Source: Streptomyces finlayi | GTDB lineage: Bacteria; Actinomycetota; Actinomycetes; Streptomycetales; Streptomycetaceae | NCBI RefSeq assembly: GCF_014216315.1 | Contig: NZ_CP045703.1 | Span: forward strand, 116,510-180,509 | Direction: 5' to 3' | DNA: 64,000 nt | In this document: in pieces, positions 42,803 through 51,744 of the stretch | Layout: every line of letters starts with the position of its first letter | Numbering within the stretch: position 1 is the stretch's first letter | Program-made: the position numbers and the translations under genes | Notes under the pieces: generated by a model | Told to the model about the DNA's origin: nothing | The model's input: the letters and a program-made list of their open reading frames with translations, nothing else | The model's database searches: none

Positions 42803-44086
42803 GTGGTCGAACTGGCTCGCGAGTCGCTGCACAACTCGGTGTGGGACCCAGTGGCGACGTCCATGAACTTCCTCAACGAGGTCGCCGGCCGGTTCCCGGA
42901 CGCCATCTCGCTCGCGGCCGGGCGCCCCTGGGACGGCTTCCACGATCCGGCCGACCTCCCCAGATACCTGAGCATCTTCCAGGACCACCTGACGGCATCC
43001 GGCATGCCTCCGAACCAGGTCCGAACGCTGCTCATGCAGTACGGCAGGACCAACGGCGTGCTCGGCGAACTCATCGCGCGACTGCTCGCGAACGACGAGG
43101 GCATCCTGGTGCCCCAGGACGCGATAGCGGTCACGTCCGGCTGTCAGGAGGCGATGGTCATCGCACTGCGCGGCCTGTGCGCCCGGCCCAGCGACGTCGT
43201 GCTCGCCGCAGAGCCCTGCTACGTCGGGCTCACCGGCGCGGCGCGCCTGCTGGGGATTGACGTCGTCCCGGTGCCGGAGGGGCCCGGCGGGCTCGACCCC
43301 GAGACCGTCGCGGCGACCGCGCGCGCCGTCCGCGCCGAAGGACGCAATCCGAAGGCGCTCTACGTCGTGCCGAACTTCTCCAACCCGTCCGGTGTCTCGC
43401 TGCCGGTCGCGGCCAGGCGTGCGCTGCTCGACGTCGCGGAAACCGAGGACCTGATCGTCCTCGAGGACGACCCGTACGGCCTGTTCGGCCTTGACGACCG
43501 GCCCCGCGTATCGCTCAAGGCCCTCGACCGGCGCGCGCGAGTGATCTACCTCGGTTCATTCGCGAAGTCGTGCTTCCCCGGGGCGCGGGTCGGGTTCCTT
43601 GTGGCCGACCAGCCGGTCGTGGACCACGACGGGCGGCGCACGCTGCTCGCCGGGGAGCTGTCGGCGGTCAAGAGCATGCTGACGGTCAACACCTCGCCGG
43701 TGGGCCAGGCAGTCATCGGCGGACTGCTCGTCGAATCCGGTTGCAGCCTCCGCGCCGCCAACCGGGAGAAGACCGCCTTCTACCGGCGCAACCTGCGCAC
43801 GCTGCTTGCCGCGCTGGACACGTGCTTTCGGGCCGGAAGGGGCCAGGGCATCCGCTGGTCGGTGCCGAGCGGCGGGTTCTTCGTGGTGCTCGAAGTGCCT
43901 GTGCAGGCCGACGAGAAACTGCTGGAGCTTTCCGCCGAACAGTACGGAGTGCTGTGGACGCCGATGAGGTTCTTCTACGCCGACGGCGGCACCCACGCGA
44001 TGCGGTTGTCGTGCAGTGCGATCGAGCCCGGCCGGATCGACGAGGGCGTCGGACGGATCGCCCGGCTGCTGGCCGATCACAGCTGA
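42803..44086 (+). CDS. PLP-dependent aminotransferase, probable hydroxyphenylglycine aminotransferase
   Basis: Fold-type I aminotransferase of 427 residues. YGRTNGVLGELIARLLANDE holds the substrate-contact region and VTSGCQEAMVIALRGLC the PLP phosphate loop. VVPNFSNPSGVSLP and LEDDPYGLF follow, and Lys255 in YLGSFAKSCFPGARVG would bind PLP. It is similar in layout to HpgT enzymes, which aminate 4-hydroxybenzoylformate with tyrosine as donor. It starts at GTG 42803, behind GGAG and directly after the racemase stop. A sugar aminotransferase would be a different family, so this gene does not supply an aminosugar. Confidence 0.88.
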   Translation: MVELARESLHNSVWDPVATSMNFLNEVAGRFPDAISLAAGRPWDGFHDPADLPRYLSIFQDHLTASGMPPNQVRTLLMQYGRTNGVLGELIARLLANDEGILVPQDAIAVTSGCQEAMVIALRGLCARPSDVVLAAEPCYVGLTGAARLLGIDVVPVPEGPGGLDPETVAATARAVRAEGRNPKALYVVPNFSNPSGVSLPVAARRALLDVAETEDLIVLEDDPYGLFGLDDRPRVSLKALDRRARVIYLGSFAKSCFPGARVGFLVADQPVVDHDGRRTLLAGELSAVKSMLTVNTSPVGQAVIGGLLVESGCSLRAANREKTAFYRRNLRTLLAALDTCFRAGRGQGIRWSVPSGGFFVVLEVPVQADEKLLELSAEQYGVLWTPMRFFYADGGTHAMRLSCSAIEPGRIDEGVGRIARLLADHS

Positions 44087-44177
44087 TCCGGCGCCCGACG
44101 ACTCCGCAACGCCGGAGACGAAGAACCCGCCTGAACCGGGGAGACTTGGAAGCAGGACGGCAGCGAAGGGATGTTCC

Positions 44178-44993
44178 ATGAGCGAATCGGACTGGACACC
44201 GGCCCAGGTGGCGGAGCTGTACGACAGCTCGTGTCAGATGTCGACGATCTTCAACGACGGATACGAGCACCTGGGCTACTGGTATGACGACAAGGACGAC
44301 GCGAGCGTGGAGGAGGCGGGTAAACGTCTGACGCGCAAGGTCGTCGACATCCTCGGACTGCGCCGCGGTGAACACATGCTCGACGCGGGCTGCGGGGTCG
44401 GCGCGCCCGCTACCCAGATCGCGCGCGAGGTCGGCGCCCGCATCACCGGCGTCACCATCAGCCCCGCCGAGTGCGAGGCCGCGGAGAAGCGCGCGGCGAA
44501 GGAGGGACTGTTCCACCGGGTGCGGTTCCAGGTCCGCGACTACCACGACCTGCCGTACGGGGACGACCACTTCGACGCCGTCATGGCGATGGAAGCCCTG
44601 TCGCACTCGGTCGACCTGGCGAAGGCCCTGTCGGAGTTCTACCGTGTGCTCAAGCCCGGCGGCCGCGTCGCGATCACCGAGACGACCATGGTCCACCCCG
44701 ACGCGCAGCTGCCGCCGTTCTTCCGCAGCCGCCGCCCCATGACAGCCGACGGGTGGCTGGAGGTCTTGCGTACCGCCGGGTTCGTCATCGAGGAGTGGAC
44801 GCAATGCGGCCAGCGTGTCTACGGCATGGGCAACCGGTACGTCGAGCGCGTCGAGGAGCTTCGGGAGGAACTCGTGGCTGAGTTCGGTGCGGAGTTCGTG
44901 GACACGGTCAAACAGGGCCAGCAGGAGATGTTCGCGCCGGGGCCGGACCACATGGGCTATCTCATTCTCTGCGCCCGCAAGCCAGCGAGCTGA
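44178..44993 (+). CDS. SAM-dependent methyltransferase (RebM/MitM-like)
   Basis: A 271-residue class I methyltransferase. Motif I is MLDAGCGVGAPATQIAREVG near residue 65, GVTISPAECEAAEKRA is the post-I segment typical of the RebM/tocopherol-methyltransferase group, and HFDAVMAMEALSHSVD and LKPGGRVAITETTMVHP complete the core. Members methylate sugar oxygens, amines or carbons. Here the sugar, the amino group of Hpg or the carboxylate are all possible. It starts at ATG 44178 after GAAGGG and is probably in the Hpg operon (91-base gap). Confidence 0.9.
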   Translation: MSESDWTPAQVAELYDSSCQMSTIFNDGYEHLGYWYDDKDDASVEEAGKRLTRKVVDILGLRRGEHMLDAGCGVGAPATQIAREVGARITGVTISPAECEAAEKRAAKEGLFHRVRFQVRDYHDLPYGDDHFDAVMAMEALSHSVDLAKALSEFYRVLKPGGRVAITETTMVHPDAQLPPFFRSRRPMTADGWLEVLRTAGFVIEEWTQCGQRVYGMGNRYVERVEELREELVAEFGAEFVDTVKQGQQEMFAPGPDHMGYLILCARKPAS

Positions 44994-45000
44994 GGTCGGC

Positions 45001-45651
45001 ATGGGCGACGACGCCGTGTGGGCTGAGGTCGAGGCAGCCCGGCTGAGGCTGGCCGACCTCTTGGCCGACCTGTCCGACGAGGAATGGGAGACGCCTTCTC
45101 TGTGCCGTGACTGGCGGGTCCGTGACGTGGCGGCACACCTGACGCTGCCGCCGACACTCACGACAGGGGGGTGGATGAAGGAGCTGCTGCGCTCCAACGG
45201 CGTCTTCCACCGCATGATCAGGGACTCGGCGGCGCGGACGGCACGGGAGCCGGTCGACGAACTCGTGGCACGTCTACGCAAGCATGCCGGCTCGCGTCTC
45301 GTCCCGCCCGCGCCCGGTGCTGGTGCGGACACGACGGTCATGGATGTCCTGACCCACAGTCAGGACATCGCGATCCCGCTGGGCAGGGAGATCGAGATCG
45401 TGCCCGAAGCCGCCCGCGCAGGTCTGGACAGTCTGTGGCGGCTGCGGTTCCCGTTCAACCCCCGCAAGGCACTGCGCGGCATCCGGTTCGTAGCGACCGA
45501 CTCGCCCTGGGCCGTCGGCGACGGACCAGTCGTAACCGGCCGGACAGCGGCGTTCCTGCTGGTGCTCACCGGCCGAGAGGCCGGACTGGATCAGGTGTCG
45601 GGCGAGGGTGTTCCGCTGTTGCGGGCCCGTTTCGCCCTGACTGGTCGCTGA
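45001..45651 (+). CDS. DinB-like protein of the maleylpyruvate-isomerase/TIGR03083 family
   Basis: A 216-residue helical protein starting at ATG 45001, 7 bases after the methyltransferase stop. LCRDWRVRDVAAHLTLPPTL and DVLTHSQDIAIPLGR carry the histidines of the family's metal site. Family members use mycothiol as thiol cofactor for isomerisations or conjugations, or bind metal without known activity. The start-to-stop spacing suggests it belongs to the Hpg operon and marks its end. The reaction is unknown; mycothiol-based detoxification or protection of a reactive product is one possibility. Confidence 0.75.
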   Translation: MGDDAVWAEVEAARLRLADLLADLSDEEWETPSLCRDWRVRDVAAHLTLPPTLTTGGWMKELLRSNGVFHRMIRDSAARTAREPVDELVARLRKHAGSRLVPPAPGAGADTTVMDVLTHSQDIAIPLGREIEIVPEAARAGLDSLWRLRFPFNPRKALRGIRFVATDSPWAVGDGPVVTGRTAAFLLVLTGREAGLDQVSGEGVPLLRARFALTGR

Positions 45652-46004
45652 ACCCCCGTCAGAGGTCGTCATGCCCGGTGACGGTCGGCTTCTGCTTCTC
45701 GGTGGTCGGCTTTCTGTTCTCACTGCCGGGTTGTGCCTGGTAGTGGGTTCGCCCTGGACGGGCTGGCGGGCCTGGCTGTTCCGTGGTTCTCCGGTGGTAC
45801 CAAAGACGACGTCGGCCAGGCAGTCCCCGCCGAGTGCAACGGCCAGGGACTGACCCGCGCGTCGTGCGCACGCGCGAGCCCCGGGAGACTTCGGCGACCC
45901 GCTGAGGCACGGATGGTCCGGCGGTCAACTGGAGGTCAGTCGTGCCCACTCAGAGCACCAGGAGTGGCGTCACAAGGCCCCGCCGAACCCCTCGCACGAC
46001 AAGC
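45652..46004. other. Convergent intergenic stretch
   Basis: About 350 bases between the DinB-like gene and the hydrolase. No gene and no clear terminator seen. Confidence 0.35.
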
Positions 46005-46847
46005 TCATCCCTTTATGAACTCGATGATCGGGGGGGCGAGTTTCCTCGGGGCCATGACGACAGCGCCGTGGTTGAGGCCGGGCAGGGTGCGGTGGTCTGC
46101 CTGCGGCAGGATCTCGACGACGGCGCGTGCGGCGCGCTGGAAGGCGGCCGGGCTCTTGCCGCCAGTCAGTACACGTGTGCGTGCGGCCACTGCCTTCCAC
46201 TCCTCGGCGTCGAGCGGTTTGCCTTGCTGGGTATCGCCCATGACCGCAATGTCGTAAGGCAGAGTGCGGGCCAGCTTGGTGAGGTTCGCCCACATCTTCG
46301 GCATGAACTTCATAAAGAACACGGCGACGCCGGGCATGCCCTGCACTCTGGTCATGAAGTACTTGACCGCGTCGCTGTGCCGGCCTTCCGCAAGCAGCGC
46401 GTTGATCTGCTGCGCGAGATCCTTGGGCGGTCCGTCGTCGTCTTCGGCGACCACGAAAGGCGGCTCATACAGGGCCAGGCGGTCGACGTGCACTCCGGCA
46501 GCCGCCGCGCGCAGGGCGAGGACTGCTCCGGAGGACGAGCCGAACAGCGACGCCGAACCGCCGACGTGTTCGATCAGGGCGGCGATGTCCTCAACCTCGC
46601 GGTCGGGGGCGTAAGCATTGGCGTCACCGCTGGCACCCCGTCCGCGTCGGTCGTAGTTGACTACAGTGAAGTGCTGGGCGAGGAGAGCCGCGAGTTTGGT
46701 CGTGTCGGAGCGGTCGGCCAGCGCCGAGGCCACCAGGACGACGGCCGGCCCGCTGCCCGACTGCTCGAATGCGATCTCGGTGCCGTCAGCGGAGACGACG
46801 CGGGCTCCGGCACTGGCCGACTGCTCTCGGGCTGTTGACATATCCAT
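46005..46847 (-). CDS. Alpha/beta hydrolase
   Basis: A 280-residue soluble alpha/beta hydrolase. FTVVNYDRRGRGASGDANAY is the strand-4 region, the nucleophile Ser105 is in SLFGSSSGAVLALR, and the catalytic histidine is probably in TLPGLNHGAVV near residue 261. It starts at ATG 46847. The oxyanion and lid regions resemble the generic actinobacterial hydrolase group often found beside regulators. Nothing ties it to the pathway except position at the cluster's right edge. Confidence 0.85.
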   Translation of the reverse strand: MDMSTAREQSASAGARVVSADGTEIAFEQSGSGPAVVLVASALADRSDTTKLAALLAQHFTVVNYDRRGRGASGDANAYAPDREVEDIAALIEHVGGSASLFGSSSGAVLALRAAAAGVHVDRLALYEPPFVVAEDDDGPPKDLAQQINALLAEGRHSDAVKYFMTRVQGMPGVAVFFMKFMPKMWANLTKLARTLPYDIAVMGDTQQGKPLDAEEWKAVAARTRVLTGGKSPAAFQRAARAVVEILPQADHRTLPGLNHGAVVMAPRKLAPPIIEFIKG

Positions 46848-47093
46848 CTCTCCGGTTCACGTAGGGGCCGTACTGTTGTGGCGTGGGTTGCTGCCGATGA
46901 GACTCCCGCGGGGCAGAAGACTCATCGGTGCCCAGGGGCTAAAGGTCTCCGCAATGTATTGCAGGAGGAGCTGGTAGCTGCCCCTCTGTGCCTACTGGGC
47001 GCTGATGGTCGGGACCGGGGTCGGTGTCCGCGCGGATGACGCTGTCCCGGGCGTGGCCGAGGGCGTGGGTGAAGTTCCCCCAAGGCCGGGTAT
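46848..47093. other. Intergenic stretch
   Basis: About 245 bases without a recognisable gene. It separates the cluster side from the transposase relic. Confidence 0.35.
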
Positions 47094-47740
47094 CTAGCGT
47101 TTTCTCTGGTCACGCAAGGGGTTCGGGATCTGTGCGATGGCCGCGTAGCGGCCCGTGCGGACTCTTTCGATCTTTCCTCTCTCGGTCCAGCGGGCAAGTT
47201 GGCGAAAGGTGGCGACGAGGGTGACGTCGCCGAGGAGCACGGCGATCTCCCGTGAGCGCCATAGTCGTTCGGGCTCTGCCCACAGGATGGTCAGGACACG
47301 TGCCATGCGATTGCCGGTGTTCTCCCGGTCGGTCGTCGCGGGCAGTGCGGGCTGGGCAGTGGGGGTGGCAGGAGAGTGATCGTCGTCGAGGCCACGACCT
47401 TGCTGCCGTCAGGTCGACCGTCCCGCGGGTGCTGACGCGGCTTCGCCGTGCGGGCGACAGGGGTGACAGGACTCGCCGGCCGATCTCCCCGATGCCCTGC
47501 TCGAAGACTCCTCCCGCGCATACCAGCAGGTCGCGAGCAGTTTGGAGGGCAATAGTGAAGCTGCAGCGGTCGGGATCGGTGCCCGTCCGGGACTCCGCCG
47601 CCTCGACCATGGTGCGGCGCAGAAGCTGGTAGAGGCGGCCGGAGGGAGGCTTGCCTGCTCCGCCGACCCTGTTCTTCGCTTCCGCAGCCGACGGCCCTGC
47701 GCCGTGTCGCGCGGTGCGAGCCCGGTTCGTCCCGGCTCAC
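47094..47740 (-). pseudogene. C-terminal relic of an IS4-type transposase
   Basis: The minus strand first reads MVEAAESRTGTDPDRCSFTI and ALQTARDLLVCAGGVFEQGI, wording seen near the end of Streptomyces IS4-type transposases. After a frame change it reads LTILWAEPERLWRSREIAVL and on to GRYAAIAQIP, a winged-helix-like C-terminal extension of such proteins. The catalytic core is missing. The last 70 residues (47094-47306) are an intact small open frame. Confidence 0.65.
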
Positions 47741-47795
47741 CGGTGAACCGGGCGGCTGGTCATCTGCACGAGTGGGAGCCGGCTCGATGCGGCGC

Positions 47796-49022
47796 TCAGG
47801 TCCGGGAGGGGGACGGCGAAAGCATCTGCTGGAGTTCGGCAGTACACATCATGTAGCCGTCGGGCGTCGGTAGGTTCTTGAGGTAGTGGTCAAGGTCCGA
47901 TGCCAGCGAGAAGACTCGTACCGGAGTGCCTGCGGCGCGGGCGGACTCCACGACCCTGCGCACACCGTCCAGGACAGCCGGGTGACGGGTGCGGTAGGAG
48001 TCTGCGACCAAGTGGTTGCCCCGGTCCGCGGCGAGATAGAACTGCACCAAGTCCTTGATGCCGACGAACAGTTCACTGACGCCGGCGGCACACATCGCCG
48101 AGGTGGCGTGGACGGCGGAGGGCGTCTCGATGAACGCGGACAGGGGAGCGCCGTCGGGTAAGTTGAGATGCGCTCTGAGCTGGGTGAACTCCGTCTCGTC
48201 GCTGACGAACGGCACCGAGAGCTGCACGCGGTCGGCGTCGTCGCCGAGGCGCTTGCGCAGGGTTGCCAGCACAGCGTGCAGGGCGTCGCGGTAGGCGACG
48301 GAGCCGAGCAGCCAGCGTGCGCCGTGCATGCCCATCTCCGGATTGGGCTCGACCGCGACGGGGGCGGTCTCGGTGACGTCGGCCGCGTGGTCCGAGCGCA
48401 GATCGAGCATGCGCAGGACCAGCCGCTGGCCGGGCAGGAGCGCCTCGACGAAGCCGCAGAGCCGCTCTCCGATGGCCTGTCCGTAGGCGGTGATATCGGC
48501 GGGGCCGCCGGCCATGGCGTCGAGCGGGCTCAGGCCCAGGGCGAGGCAGAGGAACTCCTCGCGGATGAAGAAGGACTCGACGCGTGCGGCCTTCGGTCCG
48601 GAGGAGTTGATGGTGGTGATGTCCTGCAGGTCCGCGATGACCGCGCACGCCGAGCCGAGGTCATCCAGTGCGGGACTGCCGGCCTCGGGCTCTGAGGGCG
48701 TATCCGGTCCGACAACGATCGACGCGCTTTCCAGGTACAGCGTCACTTCGCCGACCAGGTCGGCGAGGTCCGCCTCGTCGACGCGGAGCACGGGTATCCC
48801 TCTGCCTCGGCACAGGGACTGCATGTGGCCGGTGAGTCCGCCGGAGCCGCACACCACCGCGCGCGCGGCCACGATGGCGTCATACAGCCCGGCTTCGAGA
48901 GAAGGGGCGACGAGGATGGTTCCCTCGCGTGGACTCCTTGTACGGTTACAGGTGCCCTGGAGCACGCTTTCGGTGCCGCCGGCCAGAAGAATTCCCAGAA
49001 TCCGTCGCCCGTTCCCGTTCAA
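47796..49022 (-). CDS. Truncated PEP-utilising-enzyme-like protein
   Basis: A 408-residue protein resembling only the C-terminal two thirds of PEP synthase/pyruvate phosphate dikinase. The swivelling domain holds VCGSGGLTGHMQSLCRGRGI, where TGH sits in place of the phospho-histidine TxH. The PEP/pyruvate barrel then follows with LRMLDLRSD, PEMGMHGARWLL, SVPFVSDETEFTQLRAHLNL and AFIETPSAVHATSAM. The N-terminal ATP-grasp domain is absent. It begins at TTG 49022, immediately after the stop of the FAD protein, so it is coupled to it. The codon at 48161-48159 is TTA, suggesting bldA control. A phosphotransfer or pyruvate-handling role is possible; true function unknown. Confidence 0.7.
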   Translation of the reverse strand: MNGNGRRILGILLAGGTESVLQGTCNRTRSPREGTILVAPSLEAGLYDAIVAARAVVCGSGGLTGHMQSLCRGRGIPVLRVDEADLADLVGEVTLYLESASIVVGPDTPSEPEAGSPALDDLGSACAVIADLQDITTINSSGPKAARVESFFIREEFLCLALGLSPLDAMAGGPADITAYGQAIGERLCGFVEALLPGQRLVLRMLDLRSDHAADVTETAPVAVEPNPEMGMHGARWLLGSVAYRDALHAVLATLRKRLGDDADRVQLSVPFVSDETEFTQLRAHLNLPDGAPLSAFIETPSAVHATSAMCAAGVSELFVGIKDLVQFYLAADRGNHLVADSYRTRHPAVLDGVRRVVESARAAGTPVRVFSLASDLDHYLKNLPTPDGYMMCTAELQQMLSPSPSRT

Positions 49023-50924
49023 CTAGCCCTCCGGATTTTCGGCGTTCCCTATTCCCAGTTGTCGACGTAGCTGCCGTGGCGTCACGGAGACGTCGTTGAG
49101 CCGTTCGACGGCCACCCGGTTGACGGCCGCCCTCATCAGGCGGTCGTGCCGGGAGATGTCTGCCGGAAGTGTCGGGAGACCGCCCAGGGATCGGATGCTC
49201 GCGGTCAAGCGGGAGTCGAGCGCCTCTCGTTCCCTTCGCTCACGCGTGGCCAGCCTCCGCACTTCCAGTAACACAGACTCCTCCAGCGCCGCCCGGTCCG
49301 CTTCCTCCGGGTTGCTGACATAGCTGCGGTAGCGGGGATGCTGGGCCGCGATGCCGTTCAAGCCGTCCAGCCGCAGTTCAAGCTCCTCGATCACGTGCGC
49401 TGCGACGGAGACCGAGTGGTTCTTGATGGCGGCGAGGTTGAACGCGAACGCGCCGGTCCGGCCGTGCCGGACGATCTCGTCCCCCTCCCGCAGCACACCG
49501 ACCGTGGAGACGGGGCCGGCCGGTTGGCCGCCGGCGTCCAGCAGGGTTCCGCATTCATCGACCTCCAGGCCGCGCCCGGTGCGTTCGTGAGGGACCGCGA
49601 CGCCCTTGCGGAGGAGGTTGCGCCAGAGTGGCTGTGCGACCTTCTCGTAGTCGAACTCCCTGCCGAAATTGGATACCACCAGGTCGGCTTCGACGCTGTG
49701 CCGCTCGTGTTGCGCGGCGACCGAGACCAGCAGCCGCCCCGACTGAGCGGGCGTGATCGCCTGCACCCTTCCGACGACCAGTTCCACCCGCCCGTCCTGG
49801 GGGTGCATCGCGCGCTCGACGACCGCCATCGTGTACTCCACCGCACCGACGCGCAGGGCGGCGATGGTGGTGGCGAACTCGTCCAGCAGACATCGCAGCT
49901 CGTCCGTCGGGATGCGCTCGATGACCTCGGGGAGGTACGGCTCCCACGCTTTGGCGACCCGCTCGGAGACGATCACGGAGGCGACGTCGGGGTGCTGTTC
50001 CCGGACCGTCGAGCAGGCCGTTCGCCATGCTGCCCTGACCCGGGCGAGGAATTCCTCGCGGTTGCGGTAGGGCTCCAGCAGGGCGTCGGGGCGGGGCAGC
50101 CGCAGCACGCCGTGTTCGTGGGTGCCGGGGTAGGTGCGGAAGATCGTCCCGGACTTGGAGATGAGGTGGATCCGCCCGGTGTGGCCGTTGCGCAGCAGCA
50201 GGCCCGCCGAGTCGTAGGCGCTCAGCACCGATCCGACGATGGCCACGGTTGCGTCGGGTGGCAGCTGGGAGAGTTTGCGGATTCCGGTCGCGGAGTACGG
50301 GTTCCGTACGAAGGAGGGGTGCCCTGCGGCCTCGGCCGCGAAGGGTGGCTCCTTGAGTTCGAGCCCGGTGGCGAGGACGACGTGGTCCGCTTGGAGCACC
50401 TGTGTGTCCGCGAGAGGTCCGGGGCGCAGACCTTCGATTCCATAGGCGGCGAGGCCGCCGAGCGTCACCTCGAAGCCCCGGTCGCACCTCTGCATGTCGA
50501 GCGCCTCGCCGTCCGCTTCGACGAGGACGACGCCGGGGCAGGACTCTCTTTTGGCCTCGGACAGCCGGTCGTCGAGGTAGTCCTGGAAGAGGCGGCGGGG
50601 GGCCGGGCCCTGTTCGGCGAACTTCTGGGCGGCCCAGCGCTGCGGCCAGTCCCGGCGGTCGGCCTCCTGGTTGGCCCAGTGGACGAAGTCGAGGACGTCC
50701 TCCCGGAACACGGACATCCGGCCGGCCTGGATGTTGAAGACGTGGTCCCAGGGGTTGCCGTCACGGTGGTAGGCGACACCCGCGGAGCGGTAGTCGGGGT
50801 GCCGCTCCAGCAGGACGATCTCCAGAGGTCTCCGCGCGAAGTGGAGCAGCCGGATCGCCGTTGCGGTGCCGGCCAGGCCTGCCCCTACGACGAGAACTCT
50901 GGGACGCACGCCCGTTCGACTCAT
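49023..50924 (-). CDS. FAD/NAD(P)-binding protein of unknown function
   Basis: A 633-residue flavoprotein. RVLVVGAGLAGTATAIRLLH at the N-terminus is the FAD loop, HVVLATGLELKEPPF the oxidoreductase ATG motif, and VAIVGSVLSAYDSAGLLLRN a second nucleotide loop. SNFGREFDYEKVAQPLW and a final FAFNLAAIKNHSVSVAAHVI follow. This layout fits the FAD/NAD(P)-binding domain family that sits beside unusual biosynthetic or resistance genes. The last 120 residues are a charged helical tail. I prefer ATG 50924 behind GGGAGG over an ATG at 51032. Coupled directly to the PEP-enzyme-like gene. Confidence 0.75.
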   Translation of the reverse strand: MSRTGVRPRVLVVGAGLAGTATAIRLLHFARRPLEIVLLERHPDYRSAGVAYHRDGNPWDHVFNIQAGRMSVFREDVLDFVHWANQEADRRDWPQRWAAQKFAEQGPAPRRLFQDYLDDRLSEAKRESCPGVVLVEADGEALDMQRCDRGFEVTLGGLAAYGIEGLRPGPLADTQVLQADHVVLATGLELKEPPFAAEAAGHPSFVRNPYSATGIRKLSQLPPDATVAIVGSVLSAYDSAGLLLRNGHTGRIHLISKSGTIFRTYPGTHEHGVLRLPRPDALLEPYRNREEFLARVRAAWRTACSTVREQHPDVASVIVSERVAKAWEPYLPEVIERIPTDELRCLLDEFATTIAALRVGAVEYTMAVVERAMHPQDGRVELVVGRVQAITPAQSGRLLVSVAAQHERHSVEADLVVSNFGREFDYEKVAQPLWRNLLRKGVAVPHERTGRGLEVDECGTLLDAGGQPAGPVSTVGVLREGDEIVRHGRTGAFAFNLAAIKNHSVSVAAHVIEELELRLDGLNGIAAQHPRYRSYVSNPEEADRAALEESVLLEVRRLATRERREREALDSRLTASIRSLGGLPTLPADISRHDRLMRAAVNRVAVERLNDVSVTPRQLRRQLGIGNAENPEG

Positions 50925-51141
50925 GAAGCCTCCCGCTGGACCAGGGCGCCCGGTCGCGCAGTCCGCCACCGGTGCCGCGTTCTGACTGGTAATCGCCTGA
51001 CTGGAATGCAACTTCCTTGCCCAGTAAGGCATTTGGGCGCGCGCAGATGCCGGGACAGAGGGCTTCCACGATGGTGGCGCAGACGATACCCGACCCTGCG
51101 GGGCGTTGAGGTCCCGATGGGCGACCGTGGGGCCGGTCTCT

Positions 51142-51179
51142 CTGTCGGCTCCGGAGCCGCGCGGCTCCGGAGCCGACAG
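51142..51179. terminator. 38-base perfect palindrome (terminator)
   Basis: A perfect inverted repeat, CTGTCGGCTCCGGAGCCGC followed directly by its complement, 17 bases past the stop of the AhpD-like gene. It would fold into a very stable hairpin in either strand's transcript. Confidence 0.75.
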
Positions 51180-51195
51180 GAGCGGACGAGTGGGA

Positions 51196-51744
51196 TCAGT
51201 CGTCGAGGTCCGGGGCGGCGGGGATGTCGAGTTCCGTGCGGACGTAGTGGTTGAAGTAGTTGGTGTAGAGGTTCAGTGCCACATGGACGAACACCTCGGT
51301 CAGCTCGGTGTCCGTCCAGCCCTGGGCCACGGCCTCGTCCCACGCCGCGTCGGACGCGTCGCCGACCTCGCCGGCGATCTCCCTCGCGACCTGGACCAGG
51401 GCGGCGAGCTTCACGTCGACGCCCCCCTCCCCGCGGCGGATCGCCACGGTCTCTTCCACCGTGAAGCCCGACACCTTCGCCGACACCGTGTGCGCCGACT
51501 GGCAGTACGCGCACGTATTGACTGCGCCCACGGCGAGGGCTATCGCCTCGCGCGTGCGGGCGTCGAAGGTGCCATGCTCGGCGATAGCCCCGGTGATGCC
51601 CGCGTAGGCCTCCAGGACTACGGGGGAATGGGCCATCCCTCCGTGGATATTGAGCACCCTCCCGTATCGCTTCTCCAGGCGGCGCAGAATGTCTCCGCCG
51701 GCTGCGGGCGCGCTGTCGATGGTGTGGACGGGAATCCGCGGCAT
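51196..51744 (-). CDS. Carboxymuconolactone decarboxylase/AhpD-like protein
   Basis: A 182-residue helical protein with the AhpD redox motif CAYCQSAH (Cys78, Cys81, His85), placing it with alkylhydroperoxidase-like peroxidases rather than true decarboxylases. It starts at ATG 51744. It probably acts in peroxide defence. It is separated from the FAD protein by the strong palindrome, so it forms its own transcription unit. Confidence 0.9.
   Translation of the reverse strand: MPRIPVHTIDSAPAAGGDILRRLEKRYGRVLNIHGGMAHSPVVLEAYAGITGAIAEHGTFDARTREAIALAVGAVNTCAYCQSAHTVSAKVSGFTVEETVAIRRGEGGVDVKLAALVQVAREIAGEVGDASDAAWDEAVAQGWTDTELTEVFVHVALNLYTNYFNHYVRTELDIPAAPDLDD

Noticed and set aside
42803..44086. 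Sugar aminotransferase supplying an aminosugar
   Set aside because: It is an aspartate-aminotransferase-fold enzyme with an HpgT-like layout, not a DegT/DnrJ/EryC1-type sugar aminotransferase.
47094..47306. Independent small winged-helix regulator
   Set aside because: The preceding frame carries the end of an IS4-type transposase and such extensions are part of those transposases, so it is treated as relic.
49338..51254. A 638-residue plus-strand ORF
   Set aside because: It is the antisense shadow of the FAD/NAD(P)-binding gene, which has clear nucleotide-binding motifs on the minus strand.
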